From positions 1-62,891 of the forward strand of contig NZ_JADCDA010000054.1 of the NCBI RefSeq assembly GCF_020252405.1: DNA of 62,891 nucleotides, given 5' to 3'. The notes below the pieces were generated by a model. The model was not told the origin of the DNA. It made no database searches and saw only the letters and a program-made list of their open reading frames with translations. Within the stretch, counting starts at the first letter, position 1; the number at the start of each line of letters is the position of its first letter. Positions 35,230-42,131 of the stretch are shown here, one piece after another. The DNA is from Aestuariivirga sp. GTDB lineage: Bacteria; Pseudomonadota; Alphaproteobacteria; Rhizobiales; Aestuariivirgaceae. Made by a program: the position numbers and the translations under genes.

Positions 35230-36564
35230 TTACGCCTTGAGGAAGAGGTTGATCGATTCAGCGGCACGGCGGCCGTCGTCGACGGAGGCAACCGTCAGGT
35301 CCAGTCCGCCCGCCACGCAATCGCCGCCGGCCCAGATGCCCGGCACACTCGTGCGCCTCTCGTCATCGACCTTGATGCGCCCGCCCTCGAGCGCCAGCGC
35401 GGCCCCCGTAACGTCGATGTGGCTCTGGCCGATGGCGCGGAAGATCATGTCGGCGGCAAGGTCGAAGATTTCGCCCGTGCCCGTGAGCCTGCCGTTGACC
35501 TCGGCTGTGTATTCGCAGGCGAGGCCGGCCGCCTTGCCGTCCTTGACGATCACGGCTTTCGGCATCGCCCAGTGCTTGATCCGCACACCGCGCGTCTGCG
35601 CCACTTCCTGTTCATAGGCGCTGGCCTTCATCTGCGCGGGGCCGCGGCGATAGACGATGGTCACGTCCTCCGCACCCAGCAGCTTCGACTGCACGGCCAC
35701 GTCGATGGCCGTCATGCCGCCGCCGATGACGACCACGCGGCGCCCTACCGGCAACTTGGAGAGATCGGTGGCCTGGCGCAGCTCCGCGATGTAATCGACG
35801 GCGTCTTCCACGCCGGCCACATCGTCATTGGCGGCCCCGAGCGCATTCACGCCCTGCAGGCCGATGCCGAGGAATACCGCGTCATGGTCCTTTTTCAGAT
35901 CGTCGAGGCTCAAGCCCTTGCCCAGCGCCTTGCCATGCTGGACTGTGATGCCGCCGATGCCGAGAATGAAGTCCACTTCCTTCCGCGCGAAATCATCCGT
36001 GCTCTTGTAGGCAGCGATGCCATATTCATTGAGGCCGCCGGATTTCTCCCGCGCTTCGAAAACCGTGACTTCATGGCCGTGCATCGCGAGGCGATGGGCG
36101 CAAGCGAGCCCCGCGGGGCCCGCGCCGACGACCGCCACCTTCTTGCCGGTGGGCTTGGCACGGCTATAGGGATGGCCGCCCTCGGCCATCAGTGTGTCGG
36201 TGGCATAGCGCTGGAGCAGGCCGATCTTGACCGGCTTTCCCTCCGCCTCCTCGCGCACGCAGGCTTCCTCACACAGTGTTTCGGTGGGGCACACACGCGC
36301 GCACATGCCGCCCAGGATATTCTGGTCGAAGATCGTCCTGGCGGCACTCTTGGCGTGTCCCGTCTGGATCTGGCGGATGAACATGGGGATGTCGATCGAC
36401 GTGGGGCAGGCCACCTGGCAGGGCGCGTCATGGCAAAAATAGCAGCGGTCCGACTCGACGAGCGCCTCATGCGCGTCGAGCGGGGGGTGAATGTCCGCGA
36501 AATTGAGTGCGTAATCGGAATGGGCCAACCGCCCGCCCGAAATTCCGGGCTTCACATCCGCCAT
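35230..36564 (-). CDS. preT: NAD-dependent dihydropyrimidine dehydrogenase, subunit PreT
   Basis: This 444-residue electron-input subunit partners PreA. The N-terminal iron-sulfur region has 'CYFCHDAPCQVACPTSIDIP' and 'CARVCPTETLCEEACV'. It is followed by an FAD domain ('VAVVGAGPAGLACAHRLAMHG') and an NAD domain ('RRVVVIGGGMTAIDVAVQSK'), the GltD-like layout. It passes electrons from NADH to PreA. It is first in the operon; the region upstream holds a palindromic repeat and no other gene. Confidence 0.92.
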   Translation of the reverse strand: MADVKPGISGGRLAHSDYALNFADIHPPLDAHEALVESDRCYFCHDAPCQVACPTSIDIPMFIRQIQTGHAKSAARTIFDQNILGGMCARVCPTETLCEEACVREEAEGKPVKIGLLQRYATDTLMAEGGHPYSRAKPTGKKVAVVGAGPAGLACAHRLAMHGHEVTVFEAREKSGGLNEYGIAAYKSTDDFARKEVDFILGIGGITVQHGKALGKGLSLDDLKKDHDAVFLGIGLQGVNALGAANDDVAGVEDAVDYIAELRQATDLSKLPVGRRVVVIGGGMTAIDVAVQSKLLGAEDVTIVYRRGPAQMKASAYEQEVAQTRGVRIKHWAMPKAVIVKDGKAAGLACEYTAEVNGRLTGTGEIFDLAADMIFRAIGQSHIDVTGAALALEGGRIKVDDERRTSVPGIWAGGDCVAGGLDLTVASVDDGRRAAESINLFLKA

Positions 36565-36662
36565 GGTCGCTCTCTCCCGAACCTAAACGTTCTTGGTGTT
36601 AGGGGAGGATGACAGCATTTGTTCAACTGGTCAAATTTCGAGTGCGGCCGGGCCGCCTATGG

Positions 36663-36706
36663 AGCATGTTCCGGGAAGGCGATTCCACCTGATCGGAACA
36701 TGCGCT
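36663..36706. repeat. dispersed palindromic repeat, type B
   Basis: AGCATGTTCCGGGAAGGCG and a right side ending CGGAACATGCGCT share the conserved outer arms of the family, with diverged inner arms. It lies about 100 bases upstream of the preT start. Confidence 0.65.
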
Positions 36707-37193
36707 GTGTAAATGGACATGAGGGGCGGCTGAGCCAAGCTTTCCCCGGCTTTCTTGCTCGGCAGTGTCCCCTGACGTGGTGTATGAGGCCGCGCGCGGA
36801 ACCCCGGCGTAGCGCAACGTCGACGGCAAGTGTGACTTTCCCATCCGCGCTCCCAACTCGCTCCGGAATGAGGGCCGCGACACCAAGAGAAACGCCCCGG
36901 CCCAAGACAGAGGAACCCGGCAACGACCGCACCCCTGCCAGATCCCCGGCATGGCCACGGTTCCGATTGGCACGAGACGCGCGTCCGGCTTCGGCGCCGC
37001 ATTGAGACGACCGCTGAAGGAAATGCCCCGCGTCAGCGCTGCCATGCCGGTGCAGGAGCCGGGCCGCGCCACGGGTCAGCGGGTGGCGGGCCAATGCCCG
37101 ACCGGCGCCTGCAGCACGCAACGGGCGCGGATCGAAACTCCGCGCGGACAGACCGGCTGCGCCGGCGCCAGCTTTCGCCCGCCCGTTGCGGCA
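36707..37193. other. 487-base gap, no gene seen
   Basis: Several overlapping open frames cross this stretch on both strands, but none has a ribosome site, a family motif or consistent codon use. A T-arm-like hairpin near 37127-37143 (GCGGA...TCCGC) has no tRNA around it. It separates the preTA operon from the ABC transporter operon upstream. Confidence 0.45.
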
Positions 37194-39152
37194 TTATGCC
37201 AAGCCGAGCTGGCGCTTGCGCTGCATCGCCCAGGCGCCGATAAGCCGGTCCGCCGTGATACCGATGAAGGCGATGCCGAGGCCGGCGATAAGGCCGCGTC
37301 CGGTATCCGCGCCTGGCAGCGCCTTGTAGATTTCCTGGCCCAGATCGCGCGAGCCGATGAGCGCGGTGATGGCCACCATGGCCAGCGCCATCATGATGGT
37401 CTGGTTGATGCCGAGCAGGATTTCCGGGAAGGCGATGGGAAGCTCCACCTTGCGCAGACGCTGCCAGTTCGTGGCGCCCGAGGCGACGGCTGCCTCCATG
37501 GTGGCGGCGGGCACGCGCAGCAGGCCAAGGTAGGTGAAGCGAATTGCCGGCACCGTCGCATAGGCCAGCATGGCGATGACATTGGAAACATCGCTTGTCT
37601 GGAACAGCATGATGACGGGGATCAGATAGATGAAGCTCGGGAAGGTTTGCAGTGTGTCGCAGACGCCGCGCGTGACATGCGCGGCACGCGGGCTGTGCGC
37701 CGCCCAGATGCCGATGGGAATGCCGATCAGCACGCAGAGAATGGTGGCGCCGGTGACGAGATAAATCGTCAGCATCAGCGGTTCCCAGAACCCCGCGAGC
37801 ATCAGGAAGCCGAAGAGGCAGACAGGCAGCAGCGCCAGCCGCCAGCCAGAGAGGTGATAGCCGATGGCGGCGAGCACGCCAAGCATCACCGGCCAGGGCA
37901 GCCAGAGATAGAAACTGCGGAGCGGCAGCATGAGCCAGACGGTGAGCCAATCACGCAGCGGCTTTATGTAGGGAAAGAGCTCCTTCGACACCCAGCGGAC
38001 AGCGCTGTTGATCGGTCCGCCGTAGGAGAGCGTCAACTCCCTGGGCGGCACGGCGAAGGCTTGAAGAAAGGCTGCCGCGGCGCCGGAGGTTGCCAGGAGC
38101 AGCAGGAAAAGCGACAAGTGCGGATGGCGGGCGATGAAGCCGGTCCTGGTTGCCTGATGCTCCGGCGCCTTGCGAATATAGGCCTGTGTCAGCCGGTCGA
38201 GCACAATGGCGATGAGGGTAATGGCGACCCCCTGCTCCACCGCCTTTCCGATCTGCAGCTGCTGCAGCGAGAACAGGAGTTTCTGCCCCAGCCCCGAGGC
38301 CCCCACAAGCGAGGCGATGACCACCATGGCCAGCGTCTGCATGACCACCTGGTTGAGACCCAGCATAAGTGTTTTCTCGGCGGCGGGAATTTCGACCTTC
38401 CACAAGAGCTGGCCCGGCGTGCAACCAGCCATTCGGCCCGCCTCGATGACGTCCTGCGGCACGGTGCGGAGCCCCAGGATGGTGCAGCGGGCCATGGGCG
38501 GCAGGGCGAAGCCAAAAGTTGCCAGCATGGCCGGCACCTGGCCGAAGCCAAAGAGGATGACGACCGGGCCGAGATAGGCCATGTGCGGGGTGGCCTGCAT
38601 CACGTCGAACACCGAGTTGAGCACGCGCTCGACGCGCGCATTGCGCGTGGCCCACAGGCCGAGGCCAAGACCGAACGCCGCGGCGAGCGGCACGGTGACA
38701 AGCACGATGGAGAGCGTCTGCATCGCGTCCTGCCACAGGCCGAAGATGGCGAGGTAGAAGACCGAGAGGCCACAGAAGATGGCAAGCCCGCGCCCCCCCG
38801 CCCAGTGGCCAAGAATGGCCGTGCCGCCGACAATGGCGACCCAGGGGAGCGGCAGCAGGTTCAGCGCCGGAAAGCCGCGGAACAAGAGCGCCTCGGAGAG
38901 CCATAGCGGCCAGGACAGGAGCCATGACAAGCCGCGCGTCACCGGCTTGGCCGCCGCAGAGAACCACACGAAGGCCTGTGTCACCCAGTCACGGAACGGG
39001 ATGGCCCATTCGACGGGCCAGCGCTGCAGCGGCGGCCATGTCCAGGCCGCGGCACAGCCAAGGAGGATGATCGCGACCACCACCGAGGCCAGCGACAGCC
39101 GCGGCGCAGGCACAATCTGCGGTGCGGCCATGGCCTGACCACCGCCATTCAT
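37194..39152 (-). CDS. betaine/TMAO-type ABC transporter permease, two fused permease domains
   Basis: This 652-residue inner-membrane protein contains two complete ProW-like permease domains in tandem. Each has its own coupling loop: 'EAGRMAGCTPGQLLWKVEIP' in the first half and 'EAAVASGATNWQRLRKVELP' in the second. Fused double permeases are known among glycine-betaine-type systems, including TmoW of the TMAO importer. One gene therefore replaces a homodimer. The ATG overlaps the stop of the ATPase gene (ATGA at 39149-39152). It is last in the operon binding protein-ATPase-permease. The substrate is inferred from the divergent TorR/TorT system. Confidence 0.82.
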   Translation of the reverse strand: MNGGGQAMAAPQIVPAPRLSLASVVVAIILLGCAAAWTWPPLQRWPVEWAIPFRDWVTQAFVWFSAAAKPVTRGLSWLLSWPLWLSEALLFRGFPALNLLPLPWVAIVGGTAILGHWAGGRGLAIFCGLSVFYLAIFGLWQDAMQTLSIVLVTVPLAAAFGLGLGLWATRNARVERVLNSVFDVMQATPHMAYLGPVVILFGFGQVPAMLATFGFALPPMARCTILGLRTVPQDVIEAGRMAGCTPGQLLWKVEIPAAEKTLMLGLNQVVMQTLAMVVIASLVGASGLGQKLLFSLQQLQIGKAVEQGVAITLIAIVLDRLTQAYIRKAPEHQATRTGFIARHPHLSLFLLLLATSGAAAAFLQAFAVPPRELTLSYGGPINSAVRWVSKELFPYIKPLRDWLTVWLMLPLRSFYLWLPWPVMLGVLAAIGYHLSGWRLALLPVCLFGFLMLAGFWEPLMLTIYLVTGATILCVLIGIPIGIWAAHSPRAAHVTRGVCDTLQTFPSFIYLIPVIMLFQTSDVSNVIAMLAYATVPAIRFTYLGLLRVPAATMEAAVASGATNWQRLRKVELPIAFPEILLGINQTIMMALAMVAITALIGSRDLGQEIYKALPGADTGRGLIAGLGIAFIGITADRLIGAWAMQRKRQLGLA

Positions 39153-40174
39153 GGGCGCTCTTCCGGATAGAGCGCCCGGATCATCGCGGGGCGGTCGATG
39201 GCGCCAATGGAGCGGCCCTCGGCATCGATCACCGCAATCGGCTTCTCCGAAGCGAGCACGATGGCGGCCGCCTCGCCGATCTTGGCGGAGGCGAGGATGT
39301 TGACGCCGTTGAGCGGGGCGGGCACCGGCGAGGCGATGGAGCCCACGGTGAGAACCCTGTCACGCGGAGCGTTGCGCGTGAACTCGCGCACATAATCATC
39401 GGCGGGCGAGGAGACCATGACTTCGGGCGTCGCCAGCTGAACGAGACGCCCGTCCTTCATGATGCCGATCCGGTCGCCGAGCCTGATGGCCTCGTCGAAA
39501 TCATGGGTGATGAACACGATCGTCTTGCGCAGAAGTTTCTGCAGTCTCAGGAACTCGTCCTGCATCTCGCGGCGGATCAGTGGATCGAGCGCCGAGAAAG
39601 GCTCGTCGAGGAACCACACGTCCGGCCCCACCGCGAGCGAGCGGGCGATGCCCACGCGCTGCTGTTGCCCGCCCGAGAGCTCCCGCGGGAAATAATTCTC
39701 GCGGCCTTCGAGGCCGACAAGCCGGATCATCTCGCGGGCGCGCGCGTCGCGCTCCTCGCGCGTGGCGCCGCGCACCTCGAGCGGGAAGGCGACATTGGAG
39801 AGAACCGTGCGGTGCGGCAGCAGGCCAAAGTGCTGGAACACCATGCCCATCTTGTGGCGGCGGATGTCGATCAGCTCGGCGGGCGAGGCCTTGAGCAGAT
39901 CCCTGCCCTCGAAAATGATTTCGCCGACCGTGGGATCATTGAGACGCGTTATGGCGCGGATCAGCGTCGACTTGCCGGAGCCTGAGAGGCCCATGACGAT
40001 GAGTATCTCGCCGGGATAGACGTCGAAGGACACATCGCGCACCGCGCCGATGTGGCGTCCGGCGGCGAAATTCTCGGAGGTTGGCGCATGGCCATGGCGC
40101 GCCAGGAAGCCTGCGGGGTCGGAGCCGAACACCTTCCACAGGTGACGGCAGGAAATCTTGGGCTGCTCCGTCAT
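39149..40174 (-). CDS. betaine/TMAO-type ABC transporter ATP-binding protein (ProV-like)
   Basis: This ATPase has 341 residues. The N-terminal 'ISCRHLWKVFGSDP' leads to Walker A 'GLSGSGKSTLIRAITRLNDP', signature 'LSGGQQQRVGIARSLAVGPD', Walker B 'VWFLDEPFSALDPLIRREMQDE' and 'FITHDFDEAIRLGDRIGIM'. These are diagnostic of the ProV/OpuAA family. The C-terminus has about one CBS-like repeat ('IVLASEKPIAVIDAEGRSIGAIDRPAMI') rather than the two of E. coli ProV, so osmotic gating may be lost. It lies between the binding protein and the fused permease. Confidence 0.87.
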   Translation of the reverse strand: MTEQPKISCRHLWKVFGSDPAGFLARHGHAPTSENFAAGRHIGAVRDVSFDVYPGEILIVMGLSGSGKSTLIRAITRLNDPTVGEIIFEGRDLLKASPAELIDIRRHKMGMVFQHFGLLPHRTVLSNVAFPLEVRGATREERDARAREMIRLVGLEGRENYFPRELSGGQQQRVGIARSLAVGPDVWFLDEPFSALDPLIRREMQDEFLRLQKLLRKTIVFITHDFDEAIRLGDRIGIMKDGRLVQLATPEVMVSSPADDYVREFTRNAPRDRVLTVGSIASPVPAPLNGVNILASAKIGEAAAIVLASEKPIAVIDAEGRSIGAIDRPAMIRALYPEERP

Positions 40175-40204
40175 GATCGGCCAGTCCGCCGTGTGGCTGA
40201 GGAA

Positions 40205-40230
40205 ACGCGGGGCACATGCGCGCCCCGCGT
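40205..40230 (-). terminator. intercistronic stem-loop between the binding-protein and ATPase genes
   Basis: ACGCGGGGC (40205-40213) and GCCCCGCGT (40222-40230) form a perfect 9-bp stem without a T-run. Placed just after the binding-protein gene, it can protect that message and give it higher yield than the downstream genes. Confidence 0.5.
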
Positions 40231-40250
40231 CCCCCCGATTGAGGTGAACG

Positions 40251-41189
40251 TCACTGCAGCCAGGACTTAACCGTGTCCTGGTTGGCCTCGATCCACTTCT
40301 TGGCGGCGTCCTCCGGCGTCAGGCCTTCGACATCGACCAGAGCGGCGGCAGCGGCGATCTGCGGGTTGGTGAAGCTCACCTTTTTCAGGATGGCGGCGGC
40401 CTTGGGCCACTTCTGGTCAAGCTCCTTGGAGCCGACCTTCTTCAGATAGCCGCTGGCCGGCGCGCCGCAATCATAGACAGCGTCTGGGTTCTGACCCCAC
40501 TTGGGGTCGGTGAGGCAGGCGGGATCGTATTTGGGGAACTCGACGAAATGGCCGTCGAACTTCGCCTCGATGAAGTTGGGCGTCCAGTTGAAGAGAACGA
40601 TCGGCTCCTTGCGGTCATAGGCCGCCTGCAGTTCGGCCCACAAGGTTGCGGCCTGGCCCACCGGCACTTCCTGGAAGTTCATGTTCAGCGCCTGGATGCG
40701 CTCCGAATAATGCTTGCCCCAGTCGGCCGGCGGACCAACGAAACGGCCCTTGGAACCCGTGTCGGCAGTGGCCAGCTTGGCGGCGCAGGCATCAAGCGCC
40801 TTCCAGTCCGGCAGGCCCGGACACATCTCGTTCATGTAGGAAGGGTACCACCAATCCTCGCGGGTGACAGCCTGATGCGCGCCGTAATCGACCGCACCCG
40901 ACTTCAGCGACTTGTCAAAGGACTCGGCCATCGAGCCTTCCCAGACCTCGACTTGGAAATCCATGTCACCAGCCGCGATGGCGGTGAACTGCAGCTGCGT
41001 GTCCGAGGGCTTGTACTCGACCTTGTCGCCCGCCGACTCGAGCACTTGACCGATGACGTTGGAGAGCACCACCTGGCTCGTCCAGTTGTTGGTTACGATC
41101 TTGATCGGATCGCTCGAATCCTCCGCGAAAGCGCTGCCGGACACCAGACTCAGGGCCCCGAGACCGGCAATCATCCTAACATATTTCAT
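40251..41189 (-). CDS. periplasmic binding protein of betaine/TMAO-type ABC transporter (TmoX/ProX-like)
   Basis: This 312-residue OpuAC-family receptor has a signal peptide ('MIAGLGALSLVSGSAFAED'). Conserved stretches are 'NNWTSQVVLSNVIGQVLE', 'DFQVEVWEGSM', 'EDWWYPSYMNEMCPGLPDW' and 'PIVLFNWTPNFIEAKFDGHFVEF', rich in tryptophans that could form a box for a trimethylammonium group. These resemble the TMAO receptor TmoX as well as ProX; the distinction is from memory and position. The gene is divergent from torR, with 156 bases between them. This supports control by the TMAO-sensing TorTSR system. Confidence 0.78.
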   Translation of the reverse strand: MKYVRMIAGLGALSLVSGSAFAEDSSDPIKIVTNNWTSQVVLSNVIGQVLESAGDKVEYKPSDTQLQFTAIAAGDMDFQVEVWEGSMAESFDKSLKSGAVDYGAHQAVTREDWWYPSYMNEMCPGLPDWKALDACAAKLATADTGSKGRFVGPPADWGKHYSERIQALNMNFQEVPVGQAATLWAELQAAYDRKEPIVLFNWTPNFIEAKFDGHFVEFPKYDPACLTDPKWGQNPDAVYDCGAPASGYLKKVGSKELDQKWPKAAAILKKVSFTNPQIAAAAALVDVEGLTPEDAAKKWIEANQDTVKSWLQ

Positions 41190-41320
41190 GCGTTCCTCCG
41201 TTTATGTTCCGCCGGCAGATCTCCGTTGCCAGCGCTGCGCTTCACTGTCGTGCGCCAGTCAGGACCATATCGGGGGGCTGTAAAGCCGTTGGTGGAAATT
41301 GGTTAAAGATATAGCGGGAC

Positions 41321-41340
41321 TTGTAAAATCTTGTAAAAAC
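41321..41340 (+). promoter_or_regulatory. tandem TTGTAAAA direct repeat at the torR start
   Basis: TTGTAAAATC is followed immediately by TTGTAAAAAC: two 8-base half-sites with exact 10-base spacing, one helical turn. OmpR-type regulators bind such tandem direct repeats. The site ends 5 bases before the torR ATG, in the region shared with the divergent transporter operon, and no ribosome site is visible there. It could serve autoregulation or overlap a -10 element (TAAAAT). Confidence 0.4.
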
Positions 41341-41345
41341 ACCCC

Positions 41346-42062
41346 ATGAAGCCCTCCCCAGCCCATATCCTGATTGTCGAGGACGATCCCGTAACGCGCG
41401 CCAAGCTCGCGGCTTATTTCAAGGCCGAGGGTTACCGTGTCAGCGAGGCGGAGGACGGCGAGGCGATGCGCGACATCCTGGCCGCCGACCCCGCCGACCT
41501 GCTGATGATCGACATCCAGCTTCCTGGCGAGGACGGGCTCAAGCTGACGCGGGAACTGCGCGCCCAGTCCGAGATGGGCATCATCCTCGTGACCGGGCGG
41601 AGCGATGCGGTGGACCGCATTGTGGGCCTTGAGATCGGCGCTGACGACTACGTAACCAAGCCCTTTGAGCAGCGCGAACTGCGGGCGCGGGTGAAGAACC
41701 TGCTGCGCCGGGTGCGTGGCGGCGGCGGCGCGGGCGCCGCACCCAAGAAGCGGCAGTTCCAGGGCTGGGTCTTCGACCTCGCCAGCCGCACACTGAGCAG
41801 TGCCGAGGGCAAGTTCGTCGATCTGACGCGCGCCGAATTCAAGGCGCTGGCGCTGCTCACCGCGCATACCGGCCAGGTGCTGTCACGCGACCGCCTGCTG
41901 CACGAGATCGCCCACCGCGACTGGGATCCCTCCGACCGCACCGTCGACGTGGTGATCCGCCGCCTGCGCAAGAAGCTGGGCGATAACGCCAGCCATCCGC
42001 GCCTGATCGTCACGTCACACGGAGAGGGCTATCTCTTCGCGGTTCCGCTCGACAGGACCTAG
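41346..42062 (+). CDS. torR: OmpR-family response regulator TorR
   Basis: This 238-residue regulator has a receiver domain ('ILIVEDDPVTRAKLAAYFKAEGY', phospho-acceptor D56 in 'LLMIDIQLPGEDG', switch region 'GIILVTGRSDAVDRIVGLEIGADDYVTKPFEQREL') and a winged helix ('DRTVDVVIRRLRKKLGDN'). The run 'GIILVTGRSD.VDRIVGLE.GADDYVTKP' is strikingly like E. coli TorR. TorR controls TMAO respiration in enterics. Here no torCAD is present, and the nearest target is the divergent ABC transporter operon. torS and torT lie downstream. Confidence 0.88.
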   Translation: MKPSPAHILIVEDDPVTRAKLAAYFKAEGYRVSEAEDGEAMRDILAADPADLLMIDIQLPGEDGLKLTRELRAQSEMGIILVTGRSDAVDRIVGLEIGADDYVTKPFEQRELRARVKNLLRRVRGGGGAGAAPKKRQFQGWVFDLASRTLSSAEGKFVDLTRAEFKALALLTAHTGQVLSRDRLLHEIAHRDWDPSDRTVDVVIRRLRKKLGDNASHPRLIVTSHGEGYLFAVPLDRT

Positions 42063-42131
42063 GGTATTATGCGAGCAAGTGGAATCGCTTGCGATGCGAG
42101 AGATGCTCAAGATGCAAGAGTTGGCGCAACT

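Noticed and set aside
37127..37143. T-arm-like hairpin suggesting a tRNA
   Set aside because: The loop lacks the T-T-C start, and no acceptor, D or anticodon arms can be built around it on either strand.
36951..38906. 651-codon open frame on the plus strand
   Set aside because: It is antisense to the fused permease gene, whose two coupling loops are unmistakable. Composition (His, Gln, Arg rich) is that of a shadow frame.
42072..42095. Weak palindrome after torR resembling the dispersed repeat
   Set aside because: Only GCAAG / CTTGC around a TGGAATC loop matches; the outer arms are missing. It may be a decayed copy but cannot be claimed.
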